Assembly: GCF_012396365.1 (NCBI RefSeq)
Contig: NZ_JAAXPG010000008.1
Span: 1-64,000 of the forward strand
Direction of reading: 5' to 3'
Source of the DNA: Nocardiopsis alborubida
GTDB taxonomy: Bacteria > Actinomycetota > Actinomycetes > Streptosporangiales > Streptosporangiaceae
DNA: 64,000 nucleotides
The translations under genes and the position numbers were made by a program. Within the stretch, counting starts at the first letter, position 1. The number at the start of each line of letters is the position of its first letter. Below, piece by piece: positions 44,332-52,541 of this stretch. Below the pieces are notes generated by a model. That model searched no databases, was not told where the DNA came from, and saw only the letters and a list, made by a program, of their open reading frames with translations.

Positions 44332-45063
44332 TCAGGCGGCCAGGAAGTCCAGCACGGCCTGCCGGAAGTGCCTCGACGAGACGGCGTTGGCGTGGTCGCG
44401 CCCGGGGACCTCCACGTGGGTACCGCCGCAGCGCTCGGCCAGAGCCGCGGCGCCCTCGGCGAGCGCGTCCCGGGCGCCCGAGACCACCAGCACCGGGAGC
44501 CCGGTGAGCGGGGGCTCGGCGTCGAAGGGGCGCGAGGCCTGACCGCGCGCGCAGGCGGCCAGCGCGGCGGGGTCGTTGGCGGGCAGGGCGGCCACCGTCC
44601 GGTAGACGAGGTCGAAGGGCGTGTCCCCGGAACCGGGGTCGGACAGGTCCGTTCCGGCGAAGGCGTTTTTCGGCCCGAAACCGCCGAGAACCACCCGTCT
44701 GACGCGTTCGGGGGCGGTCAGCGCCAGTTCCCAGGCCAGGCGCGAACCCATGGAGTAACCGACCACGTCGACCTTGTCCACCGCCAACTCGTCGAGCATG
44801 GAGACGAGGTCGGCGACGAAGTGTTCGGGCAGGTAGAAAGCGCTGTCGATCGGTTTGTCACTGTTTCCGTGACCGCGCAGATCCGGCCCGATCACCCGCA
44901 GCCCGGCCGACTCCAGGGCCCGTGTCCACCCGGCCGCCCGCCAATTCATGCCGAAGTCGGTGCCGAAACCGTGCAGGAGAAGTACGGGGACCCCGCCCCC
45001 GGAGGCCTGCGGACGCAAATCCGCATAACGCATTGTCACGCCGTCGGTGAGATTCGCGGACAT
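44332..45063 (-). CDS. Alpha/beta hydrolase
   Basis: A 243-residue alpha/beta hydrolase. The nucleophile elbow is GYSMGS (Ser near residue 115), LLLHGFGTDFGMNW holds the oxyanion loop, the catalytic Asp is probably in VVSGARDALAEG, and the catalytic His is in PGRDHANAV. The substrate is unknown. It follows the stand-alone lipoyl gene by 136 bases. In acetoin-dehydrogenase-type E2 proteins a lipoyl domain and an alpha/beta hydrolase are fused, so this pair could be a split version. The ATG at 45063 has GGTGGG upstream; the ATG at 45078 lacks any. Confidence 0.82.
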   Translation of the reverse strand: MSANLTDGVTMRYADLRPQASGGGVPVLLLHGFGTDFGMNWRAAGWTRALESAGLRVIGPDLRGHGNSDKPIDSAFYLPEHFVADLVSMLDELAVDKVDVVGYSMGSRLAWELALTAPERVRRVVLGGFGPKNAFAGTDLSDPGSGDTPFDLVYRTVAALPANDPAALAACARGQASRPFDAEPPLTGLPVLVVSGARDALAEGAAALAERCGGTHVEVPGRDHANAVSSRHFRQAVLDFLAA

Positions 45064-45199
45064 GAAACCACCCACCATGTTTTCGAAAATGAAAGGGAAA
45101 AACGCGGGGACCCGTACGGAGTTTTCTCCGAATAGGGCGCGCCGAAGGGCGCCGCCGCTCGTGCCTTCCTCCGAAAGCAGGCCCCGCGGTCGGCCGCCG

Positions 45200-45544
45200 T
45201 CAGTCCGCGGGGGGCCTGAGCCGGACCCGGCGGGCGGGTCGGGCCTGCTCCTCGGGGACCCGGCCCACGATGCCCGCCCGCGGCGCGTCGCCGGAGGCCT
45301 GGACCGCGAAGGTCACCAGGGGCGCGCCGACCGGGACCACCTGCTCCTCCTCGGCGTGCAGCTCGACGATCCGGCCCGCCTGGGGCGAGGGGATGACCAC
45401 CGCGGACTTGGTGGTCTCCACCTCCACGAGGGGGGCGTTGCGCTCGATCTCCTCGCCCACGGCGACCTGCCACTCCAGGACGGTCGCCTCGACCAGTCCC
45501 TCGCCCAGGTCGGGGAGGGAGAAGGTGATGTTGTCTTCTGCCAT
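45200..45544 (-). CDS. Stand-alone lipoyl-domain protein (E2 N-terminal part only)
   Basis: A 114-residue protein consisting of one lipoyl domain (ITFSLPDLGEGLVEATVLEW, with the lipoylated Lys in EVETTKSAV near residue 47). An Arg/Pro-rich tail of about 30 residues ends at a TGA. E2 acyltransferases of 2-oxoacid dehydrogenases are normally 400 residues or more, with a peripheral subunit-binding domain and a CoA acyltransferase domain. None of that is readable downstream in any frame before the hydrolase gene. It lies seven bases after the E1-beta gene. It is either a specialised carrier or an E2 remnant. Confidence 0.85.
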   Translation of the reverse strand: MAEDNITFSLPDLGEGLVEATVLEWQVAVGEEIERNAPLVEVETTKSAVVIPSPQAGRIVELHAEEEQVVPVGAPLVTFAVQASGDAPRAGIVGRVPEEQARPARRVRLRPPAD

Positions 45545-45551
45545 GGTCGCT

Positions 45552-46571
45552 CTAGTACTCCAGGGTCCGTTGCACCGCGAGCAGGACGCGGTCGATGGTC
45601 GGCAGGTACTGCGGCTCCAGAGGACCCGCGGGGTAGGGCACGTCGAACCCGGTGACGCGCTGGACGGGGGCGGACAGGTCGCGGAAGCAGTGCTCGGTGA
45701 CCAGGGCGGCCACCTCCGCGCCGAGCCCGGCGGTCAGCGGCGCCTCGTGCACGACCACGGCCCGCCCGGTGCGCGCGACCGAGGCGGCCATCCCTGCGGC
45801 GTCCAGGGGCTTGAGCCAGCGCAGGTCCAGCACCTCCAGGTCCACGCCGTCCTCTGCGGCCAGTTCGGCCACCTGCACGCAGCGGTGCACCATGGCGCCC
45901 CAGGCGATGAGGGTGGCGTGCTTGCCGGGGCGCACGACACGGCTGGTGCCGATGGGCTCACTGGGCTCGCGCAGCCGCACGGGCCTGCGGTCCCAGTAGC
46001 GGGCCTTGGGCTCCATGTAGACGACGGGGTCGTCGGAGCGCACCGACTGGAGCAGCAGGCTGTAGGCGTCGGCGGGGTCCGAGGGCGCGGCGACCTTGAG
46101 GCCGGGGGTGTGCGCGAAGAGCGCCTCCAGGCTCTCGCCGTGGTGCTCGGGCGCCTGGATGCCGCCGAAGGAGGGCAGGCGCAGGGTGATCGGCATGGGG
46201 GCCGCGCCGCGGGTGCGGTAGTTCATGCGCGCCACCTGGTTGACGATCTGGTCGATCGCGGGGTAGGCGAAACCGTCGAACTGGAGCTCGGGGACGGGCC
46301 GCCAGCCGTTCATGGCCAGGCCGACCGCCATGCCCATGATGGCGGACTCCGCCAGCGGGGTGTCGAAGACACGCGTGTCCCCGAACTCCTTCTGGAGCCC
46401 GTCGGTGACGCGGAAGACCCCGCCCAGGGCGCCCACGTCCTCACCGAAGACCAGCACGTCGGGGTCCTCGGCGAGCAGGTCGCGCAGGGCGCGGTTGATG
46501 GCCTGCTGCATGGACAGCTCGACCGCGGGGGCCTCGGCGGCGGTGTCGGCGCGTTCGATCAGCTCGGTCAC
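45552..46571 (-). CDS. bkdB: 2-oxoacid dehydrogenase E1 beta subunit (branched-chain type)
   Basis: A 339-residue E1-beta subunit. Markers are VFGEDVGALGGVFRVTDGLQKEFG, DTPLAESAIMGMAVGLAMNGWRPVPELQF and LRLPSFGGIQAPEHHGESLEALFAHTPGLKV, as in branched-chain 2-oxoacid dehydrogenases. With E1-alpha it decarboxylates 2-oxoacids from Val, Leu and Ile using thiamine diphosphate and acylates the lipoyl carrier. The GTG at 46571 overlaps the E1-alpha stop as GTGA. Confidence 0.9.
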   Translation of the reverse strand: MTELIERADTAAEAPAVELSMQQAINRALRDLLAEDPDVLVFGEDVGALGGVFRVTDGLQKEFGDTRVFDTPLAESAIMGMAVGLAMNGWRPVPELQFDGFAYPAIDQIVNQVARMNYRTRGAAPMPITLRLPSFGGIQAPEHHGESLEALFAHTPGLKVAAPSDPADAYSLLLQSVRSDDPVVYMEPKARYWDRRPVRLREPSEPIGTSRVVRPGKHATLIAWGAMVHRCVQVAELAAEDGVDLEVLDLRWLKPLDAAGMAASVARTGRAVVVHEAPLTAGLGAEVAALVTEHCFRDLSAPVQRVTGFDVPYPAGPLEPQYLPTIDRVLLAVQRTLEY

Positions 46572-47695
46572 AGCTCGACCTCTTCCTGCCAGGTGCGGTG
46601 CTGCCGGGTCAGCTCCTCGGTGGTCTCCCGGAAGACGTGGGTGAACAGCTCCGATCCGTCGGGCTCGGGCGCGGCGGCCACGCCGTCGCGGATGCGCTCG
46701 GCCTCCCGGCGGGCGTCGGCGTCGACCCGGGCGAGGTCGTCCTCGTCGGCGTGCCCGGCGGCGAGCAGGGCCCGGCGCAGCAGGGTGACGGGGTCGCGCT
46801 CGCGCCAGCGCCGGGCCTCGGCGTCGTCGCGGTAGCGGCCGGGGTCGTCGGAGGTGGAGTGCGGCTCCACCCGGTAGGTGAGCGCCTCGATGAGGGTGGG
46901 CCCCTCGCCGCGGCGGGCGCGGGCGACGGCCTCGGCGGTGGCCTCGTGGACCGCGCCCGCGTCGTTGCCGTCCACCAGCACGCCGGGCATGCCGTAGCCC
47001 TCGGCCCGCGCGCTGACCGAGCCGCCCGCGACCTGGCGGTGGTTGGGCACCGACAGCGCCCACTGGTTGTTCTGGCAGAAGAAGACCACGGGTGCGCCGA
47101 AGACCCCGGCGAAGTTCATGGCCTCGTGGACGTCGCCCTCGGAGCTGGCGCCGTCGCCGAAGTAGGCCAGGGCCACGCCGTCGTCGCCGCGCAGCCGCTC
47201 GCCCACGGCCCAGCCGACCGCGTGCGGGACGGGGCCGCCGACCACGGCGTTGACGGCGCCGAACCGCGAGGCCATGACGTCGTAGAGGCCGCCGTGCCAC
47301 AGGGCTCGGTGGGTGGCCATGTAGCCGACCATCTCCACCCCGTAGGCCAGGGCGGAGGCCATCTCCCGGTAGGTGGGGAAGACGAAGTCGCGTGCGGGGT
47401 CCAGGGCCGAGGCGCTGGCGACCTGGGCGGCCTCCTGCCCGCGCACGGACACGTAGGCGGGGAAGACGCCCTGGCGCTGGAGGGCGATGGCCTCGGTGTC
47501 CAGGTCGCGCGCGGTCCTCATGTGGCGGTAGAGCGCGCGGGTGAGGTCGGGCGGCAGGTGGCCCACGGTGATGGCCTCCCGGCCCGCCGGCTCGTGGAGT
47601 GGCGGGACGGGGCGCACGGCGCCTCCGTCGGGGGTGGTGGCCCCGCGCCTTCCGCGAAGCGGGCTCTGGGGCGATGGCGGGCGACGTGCGGGCAT
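46568..47695 (-). CDS. bkdA: 2-oxoacid dehydrogenase E1 alpha subunit (branched-chain type)
   Basis: A 375-residue E1-alpha subunit with the thiamine diphosphate motif GDGASSEGDVHEAMNFAG...QNNQW (170-202) and the phosphorylation-loop-like YRVEPHSTSDDPGRYR that typifies the branched-chain branch. I chose the ATG at 47695, which has GGGAG nine bases upstream. The frame is open to 47911 but the added 72 residues are unlike the family. It is first in an operon divergent from an Lrp-type regulator, the arrangement seen for bkd genes. Confidence 0.9.
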   Translation of the reverse strand: MPARRPPSPQSPLRGRRGATTPDGGAVRPVPPLHEPAGREAITVGHLPPDLTRALYRHMRTARDLDTEAIALQRQGVFPAYVSVRGQEAAQVASASALDPARDFVFPTYREMASALAYGVEMVGYMATHRALWHGGLYDVMASRFGAVNAVVGGPVPHAVGWAVGERLRGDDGVALAYFGDGASSEGDVHEAMNFAGVFGAPVVFFCQNNQWALSVPNHRQVAGGSVSARAEGYGMPGVLVDGNDAGAVHEATAEAVARARRGEGPTLIEALTYRVEPHSTSDDPGRYRDDAEARRWRERDPVTLLRRALLAAGHADEDDLARVDADARREAERIRDGVAAAPEPDGSELFTHVFRETTEELTRQHRTWQEEVEL

Positions 47696-47818
47696 GTCGA
47701 GCGGCTCCCAACGTGGCCCTGTCCCGCGCGGTGGCGCGGGCCGGGCTCCGGGTGGTGTCTGTCCTGTAGGCAGATTCTCCGGAAGACTCGACACTTTCGC
47801 TAGATATCTGCGGATAGT

Positions 47819-47847
47819 TGATACATAAGAGGACGAAAAACGTATCA
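47819..47847. promoter_or_regulatory. Inverted repeat in the bkd/Lrp divergent region
   Basis: TGATAC and GTATCA separated by 17 bases, in the most AT-rich part of a 753-base divergent gap (47696-48448). It lies about 125 bases before the E1-alpha start and could be a regulator site or part of the promoter. The remaining gap holds no credible gene. Confidence 0.35.
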
Positions 47848-48361
47848 TCGTCCCCTGATGTCCAGCCTGAACCCCGTTCCATCCGAGAAAACGACACACG
47901 GGCCTATACACCTCACGAACGCCGCAGAGCCCTCGGGGAGCGCGAGCTGCGACCGGGAGCGCACACCGGGTTGTCGGGAGGAGGGCCTAGGGTCACGGAA
48001 CAGCCGCGATCGGCCGCGGCGGATGCGCGTCCCGGCGCCGAGCGCATACGTTCGAGGCACCGGTCATCCGGTCAACGAAACCCCCCGATTTCCCGACACT
48101 TGGATCCCATGGAGCCCCGAGACAAGAAGTTCTGTCGTGTTCCGGCCCGAGCGGTGTAGGCGCCGCCGGTCCGGGAAACCACCCCATCCACCGACAGCGT
48201 CGACCACGAGTACAGTCGGACTCCCGACGCGCTCCCCCCGCCCGTCGGACCCCGCGCCAGGGTCCCCGCTCCCGTCCTCCTCCGATGCCGTCCGCGCGGC
48301 GGCCGGAGGAGGTGCCCGAACGCGGCGCATCTCGCCGACTGAGATTCCGATAGACGGAAAC

Positions 48362-48383
48362 AACGTTTACCTGGTAACTCGTT
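48362..48383. promoter_or_regulatory. Putative Lrp operator before the Lrp-family gene
   Basis: AACGTTTACC-T-GGTAACTCGTT, with a perfect TTACC-T-GGTAA core (48367-48377) and matching AACG/CGTT ends. It is 66 bases upstream of the regulator's ATG. Dyads of this kind with AT-rich surroundings are typical of autoregulated Lrp/AsnC genes. Confidence 0.45.
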
Positions 48384-48448
48384 AGCCCCGGTCAATGACG
48401 ACAGTGAGGGGCTTCGTCCTGAAACAAGAGCACACGAGGAGCACGCAC

Positions 48449-48940
48449 ATGGCCATGGGCGACCAGAGGAGGAACGGCCGGCGGCCGGACACGACCGACC
48501 AGACGATCCTGAGCGCGCTCGCCAAGGACGCGCGGACCGGGATCACCGAGATCGCCGCACTGGCCAACGTGTCCCGCGCGACGGCCTACAACCGCATCAA
48601 GCGGCTCACCGACGAGGGCGTCATCCGCGGCTACTCCGTGGTGACCGACCACTCCAAGATGGGGCTCGGCGTCACCGCGCTCGTCCTCATCTCGGGCAGC
48701 CAGCCGGACTGGCGGGCCAACCGGGAGATCCTGTCCTCCTACCCGGAGATCGAGTACTGCTGGTACGTCGTGGGCTCGGCGGACATCGTCCTCCTCGTCC
48801 GCGTCGCCAACACCAACCAGCTCCGCGACCTGATCCTCACCCGGTTGCAGTCGCTTCCCGGTGTGACGTCCACCCAGACGCTCACCGTCATCGACGAGGT
48901 CGTGCACCGGCCGGTCGTGGAACCCTCCGACGGCGACTGA
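48449..48940 (+). CDS. Lrp/AsnC-family regulator (BkdR-like)
   Basis: A 163-residue Lrp/AsnC protein. The N-terminal HTH is TDQTILSALAKDARTGITEIAALANVSRATAYNRIKRLTDEGVIRGYSV. The C-terminal RAM domain (VTALVLISG... to TQTLTVIDEV) binds small ligands, usually amino acids. It is divergent from the branched-chain E1 genes, where Lrp-type BkdR regulators are commonly found. GAGGAG seven bases before the ATG at 48449 fixes the start; an earlier in-frame start at 48395 is unlikely. Confidence 0.88.
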   Translation: MAMGDQRRNGRRPDTTDQTILSALAKDARTGITEIAALANVSRATAYNRIKRLTDEGVIRGYSVVTDHSKMGLGVTALVLISGSQPDWRANREILSSYPEIEYCWYVVGSADIVLLVRVANTNQLRDLILTRLQSLPGVTSTQTLTVIDEVVHRPVVEPSDGD

Positions 48941-48947
48941 CGACCCC

Positions 48948-50618
48948 TCAACCCCCGACAGCCACGGTGACCGAGGCCATCAGCTCGGCGAGCAGGTCCG
49001 AGCCCAGTGCGCGGGTGGCCGCCGCGTCACCGTCCACATCCAGCACCACCTCGACGTAGGCCTTCAGCTTGGGCTCGGTCCCCGAGGGCCTGAGCGTCAC
49101 ACGTCCCCTGCCCTCCAACCGGAAGCGCAGGGCGTCCGTCGGCGGCAGACCCGCGTGCCCGGCGGCGAAGTCGTCCACCCCCACCACACGCAGGGGTCCG
49201 AACGCGGCGGGCGGTTCGGCGCGCAACCGCCGCATCGCCGCGGAGATGACCGACAGGTCCTCCACCCGCACCGACAGCTGGTCGCTCAGGTGCAGGCCGT
49301 ACCGGCGCGCCTGGTCGTCGAGCAGGTCGAGCAGGGTCACCCCGTCCCGCCTGGCGCGGGCGGCGAGCGCCGCGGCCACCAGGGCCGCGCTGATCCCGTC
49401 CTTGTCCGCGACCGGACGGCCGCCGTCGGCGCCCACGCAGTAGCCCAGCGCCTCCTCGAACGCGAAGACCCGCCGCTGTCCGGGACCGCCCGCGCGCGCC
49501 AGCCACTTGAACCCGGTGAGGGTCTCCTCGTAGTGCACGCCCCGGTCGCGGGCGATCTTGCCGAGCAGGCTGGAGGAGACGATCGAGGCGGCCACCACCC
49601 GGTCGGCCCCGCTGGTGTGGTCGAGCACGTACTCGGCCAGCAGCCCGCCCACCTCGTTGCCGGTGAGCAGGCCGTGCCCGGGGACCGCGAGCGCGAGCCG
49701 GTCGGCGTCGGGGTCGTTGGCGATGACCAGGTCGGAGCGGTCGGCGGCACCGGTGGCCAGCGCCATGTCCATGGCGCCGGGCTCCTCCGGGTTGGGGAAG
49801 TCCACGGTCGGGAAGTCGGGGTCGGGCTCGAACTGGGCGGCGACCACGGACGGGCGGGGGAACCCGGCCCGCTCCATCGCCGCCATCAGCACCCGGCCGC
49901 CCACGCCGTGCATGGCGGTGTAGGTGGTGGCCAGGTCGCGGTCCTCGCCCGGGACCAGCGCGGTGACCGCGTCCAGGTAGCGCTCCACCGCCTCCTCCCC
50001 CAGCACCGTCCACCCCTCGCCCAGGGGCAGTGCGTCGACCGGGCCCACGGCGTCGATGGCGGCGGAGATCTCGGCGTCGGCCGGGGAGACGATCTGGGTG
50101 CCCGCGTCGGCGTCGCCGCCCGCCTTGGCCGCCCCCGCGTAGACCTTGTAGCCGTTGTCCTGGGGCGGGTTGTGGCTGGCGGTGACCATGATCCCGGCGT
50201 CGGCGCCCAGGTCGCGGACGGCGAAGGCCAGGACGGGGGTGGGCAGCGGTCCGGGCATGAGGGACACGCGGTGCCCGGCGCCGGTGAGGACGGCGGCGCT
50301 GTCGCGCGCGAAGTCCGCCGAGCGGTGCCGGGCGTCGTAGCCGACGACCACGTGCCCGGGTTCCCCGCCGAGCCAGGCGGCGATCCCGGCCGCGGCGCGC
50401 ATGACCACCACCCGGTTCATCCGGTTGGGGCCCGCTCCGAGGGCACCGCGCAGTCCGGCGGTGCCGAACTCCAGGCGGGACCCGAAACGGGAGTCGAGGT
50501 CGGCCAGCGCGTCGGCCTCGCCGCGGGCGGCGCGCTCCACCAGCCCCGCCAGTTCCGCGCGCGTGTCGGGGTCGGGGTCCTGGGCGATCCACTGCCTGGC
50601 CCGGGCGAGGTCGGTCAT
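48948..50618 (-). CDS. Phosphohexo/pentomutase (phosphopentomutase-like)
   Basis: A 556-residue alpha-D-phosphohexomutase-superfamily enzyme of the PGM2-like branch, with FGTAGLRG at 51-58 and active-site Ser148 in TASHNPPQDNGYKVY. The Mg loop NDPDADRLA, the sugar loop FEEALGYCVGADG and the phosphate-binding RPSGTEPKLKAYVE are present. This branch includes enzymes that interconvert (deoxy)ribose 1- and 5-phosphate. Together with punA and deoC in the same run it probably supplies the missing phosphopentomutase (DeoB) activity. Ten bases separate it from punA. It converges on the Lrp gene with an eight-base-scale gap. Confidence 0.88.
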   Translation of the reverse strand: MTDLARARQWIAQDPDPDTRAELAGLVERAARGEADALADLDSRFGSRLEFGTAGLRGALGAGPNRMNRVVVMRAAAGIAAWLGGEPGHVVVGYDARHRSADFARDSAAVLTGAGHRVSLMPGPLPTPVLAFAVRDLGADAGIMVTASHNPPQDNGYKVYAGAAKAGGDADAGTQIVSPADAEISAAIDAVGPVDALPLGEGWTVLGEEAVERYLDAVTALVPGEDRDLATTYTAMHGVGGRVLMAAMERAGFPRPSVVAAQFEPDPDFPTVDFPNPEEPGAMDMALATGAADRSDLVIANDPDADRLALAVPGHGLLTGNEVGGLLAEYVLDHTSGADRVVAASIVSSSLLGKIARDRGVHYEETLTGFKWLARAGGPGQRRVFAFEEALGYCVGADGGRPVADKDGISAALVAAALAARARRDGVTLLDLLDDQARRYGLHLSDQLSVRVEDLSVISAAMRRLRAEPPAAFGPLRVVGVDDFAAGHAGLPPTDALRFRLEGRGRVTLRPSGTEPKLKAYVEVVLDVDGDAAATRALGSDLLAELMASVTVAVGG

Positions 50619-50628
50619 GGGGCTCCCC

Positions 50629-51426
50629 TCAGAGCTTGGCGGTGATGTCGGCGAGCAGGCGGCCGACGGTTCCGGCGGCGTCGCGGCCGGTGGCCAGCAC
50701 GTCCTCGTGGTCGAGGTTGGCCCCCGTGAGCCCGGCCGCGACGTTGGTGACCAGCGACAGGCCCAGCACCCGGGCGCCCGCGGCGCGGGCGGCGATCGCC
50801 TCCAGCACGGTGGACATGCCGACCAGGTCGGCGCCCATGGCGCTGAGCATGCGGATCTCGGCGGGCGTCTCGAAGTGCGGGCCGGGCATGGCCGCGTACA
50901 CGCCCTCGGGCAGGGAGGGGTCCACCGAGCGGGCCAGCTCGCGCAGGGCGGGGGTGTAGGTCTCGGTGAGGTCGACGAAGGTCGCGCCGGTCAGCGGGGA
51001 CCGCGCGGTCATGTTGAGGTGGTCGGCGATGAGCACCGGGGACCCCACCGCGTAGGCGGGGTTGATGCCGCCCGCGGCGTTGGTCAGCACGACCGTGGTG
51101 GCACCGGCCGCCACGGCGGTGCGCACGCCGTGCACGACGGCGTCGGTGCCGTGGCCCTCGTACAGGTGGGTGCGGCCCAGGAAGGCGAGCAGGGAGCGGT
51201 CGCCCGCCCTGATGCTGCGCACGGTGCCGCTGTGGCCCTCCACGGCGGGGGGCACGAAGCCGGGCAGTTCGGTGGTGGGCAGCTCCTGCCCGGAGTCGCC
51301 GAGCAGGTCGGCCGCGGAGGCCCACCCCGATCCCATGACCAGGGCGACGTCGTAGGCGTCCACGCCGGTGCGCGAGCGCAGTTCGGCCGCGGCCTCCTCG
51401 GCGGCTGCCTGGGGTGTGCGAGTCAC
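50629..51426 (-). CDS. punA: Purine nucleoside phosphorylase
   Basis: A 265-residue trimeric-type purine nucleoside phosphorylase, splitting (deoxy)inosine and (deoxy)guanosine to base and (deoxy)ribose 1-phosphate. Motifs are VMGSGWAS (phosphate site), GRTHLYEGH, LTNAAGGINP (113-122), GPHFETPAEIRML, MSTVLEAIAAR and VTNVAAGL with the base-binding Asn. The GTG at 51426 has GGAGAG eight bases upstream, and the length is normal. It precedes the phosphopentomutase-like gene, which acts on its product. Confidence 0.93.
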   Translation of the reverse strand: MTRTPQAAAEEAAAELRSRTGVDAYDVALVMGSGWASAADLLGDSGQELPTTELPGFVPPAVEGHSGTVRSIRAGDRSLLAFLGRTHLYEGHGTDAVVHGVRTAVAAGATTVVLTNAAGGINPAYAVGSPVLIADHLNMTARSPLTGATFVDLTETYTPALRELARSVDPSLPEGVYAAMPGPHFETPAEIRMLSAMGADLVGMSTVLEAIAARAAGARVLGLSLVTNVAAGLTGANLDHEDVLATGRDAAGTVGRLLADITAKL

Positions 51427-51488
51427 AGCGGGTCTCTCCGTTCGTTGGTGCCTGGCGCCGTGTCCGGTCCGCGGAGCGGACACTCCCG

Positions 51489-51571
51489 GCGTGATCTTGT
51501 ACTTATAGCGCGTCCAGGGCCTCGAACCTCGCCATAGGCACAAGATCAGCGCAGGTCAGAGCCCTCGTGTC
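51489..51571 (-). repeat. Dispersed hairpin repeat, copy 3 (minus orientation)
   Basis: Read on the minus strand the leader GACACGAGGGCTCTGACCTG matches copy 2 at 18 of 20 positions. It is followed by an inverted repeat with TGATCTTGTGCC...ACAAGATCA ends (51492-51548) and an imperfect stem. The half-site TGATCTTGTACTTATAGCG at 51492-51510 is identical to copy 2. It lies between the end of the aldehyde dehydrogenase-like gene and punA. Confidence 0.85.
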
Positions 51572-51578
51572 GGTACAC

Positions 51579-52541
51579 CTAGATTCCGACGGGGTGCCAG
51601 ACCGTCTTGGTCTCCAGGAAGGGCCTCAGGCGCGCGGTGCCGGGATCGGGGTCGAACCAGGCGTCCTCGCCGCCGTCGGAGCCGGGGCCGGGGCGCAGCA
51701 CCCGGGTGAGGGTGTCCGCGGCGGCCCTCTCGAACTCCGCGGCCAGGTCCCCGGCTCCGGTGAGGTCCAGGGCGTTGACGTCGGCGTGCGAGGCCAGGTG
51801 GGGGCCCAGCTCCGGCACGCGTCCGGTGAGCAGGTTGACCACGCCTCCCGGCAGGTCGGAGGTGGCGAGCACCTCGGCCAGGTCGACCGCGGCCAGCGGC
51901 GCGTCCTCGGAGGTGACCACGACGGCGGTGTTGCCGGTGGCGATCACGGGGGCGACCACGGAGGTCAGGCCGAGCAGCGGCGCGCTCTGGGGGGCGAACA
52001 CCGCGACCACACCGGTGGGCTCGGGCGCGGAGTGGTTGTAGTAGGGCCCCGAGACGGGGTTGGCGCCGCCCAGGACCTGGGCGATCTTGTCGGTCCAGCC
52101 CGCGTAGTACACCCAACGGTCCACGGCCGCGTCGACCACGCGTTCGGCGTCGGAGCGGGAGAGCCCCTGCGCGGCCACGGCCTGGGCGGTGAACTGGTCG
52201 CGGCGCCCCTCCAGCATCTCCGCGACCCGGTACAGGACCTGGCCGCGGTTGTAGGCGGTGCGCGCCGACCAGCCGCCGAAGGCCTTGCGCGCGGCGGCCA
52301 CGGCGTCGCGGGCGTCCTTGCGGGAGGCGAGCGAGGCGTTGGCCAGGTGCTGGCCGCTGGCGGAGGTCACGGGGTAGCTCCTGCCCGATTCCGAGCGGGG
52401 GAAGGCCCCGCCCAGGTAGAGCTTGTAGGTCTTGCGGACCGCCAGCCGGGCGGGCGCGGCGGCGTCAGCCGTGCCCTCCGCGGCTCTGGCGGCCCTGGCC
52501 GCGCTCCTGGCGGTCTTCCGGTTCTCGCGCCGCTCAGCCAA
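51579..52541 (-). CDS. Aldehyde dehydrogenase-like protein lacking the catalytic half
   Basis: A 320-residue homologue of the N-terminal (NAD-binding) half of aldehyde dehydrogenases: YKLYLGGAFPRSESGRSYPV, ARDAVAAARKAFGGWSARTAYNRGQVL, VAVFAPQSAPLLGLTSVVAPVIATGNTAVVV and LPGGVVNLLTG. There is no FxxxGQxC active-site segment and no catalytic Glu in an LELGG context, so it cannot be a normal dehydrogenase. It overlaps the intact enzyme gene by eight bases. It may be a partner subunit. An Arg/Ala-rich leader of about 30 residues precedes the fold. Confidence 0.82.
   Translation of the reverse strand: MAERRENRKTARSAARAARAAEGTADAAAPARLAVRKTYKLYLGGAFPRSESGRSYPVTSASGQHLANASLASRKDARDAVAAARKAFGGWSARTAYNRGQVLYRVAEMLEGRRDQFTAQAVAAQGLSRSDAERVVDAAVDRWVYYAGWTDKIAQVLGGANPVSGPYYNHSAPEPTGVVAVFAPQSAPLLGLTSVVAPVIATGNTAVVVTSEDAPLAAVDLAEVLATSDLPGGVVNLLTGRVPELGPHLASHADVNALDLTGAGDLAAEFERAAADTLTRVLRPGPGSDGGEDAWFDPDPGTARLRPFLETKTVWHPVGI

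Noticed and set aside
45064-45199. A frameshifted remainder of an E2 acyltransferase after the lipoyl gene
   Set aside because: I read all three minus-strand frames and found no subunit-binding or acyltransferase motifs; the 136-base gap is too short to hold them.
49155-50645. A 496-codon plus-strand frame opposite the phosphomutase gene
   Set aside because: Antisense to an unmistakable enzyme with all its active-site motifs; the sequence is Gly/Val/His-rich nonsense.
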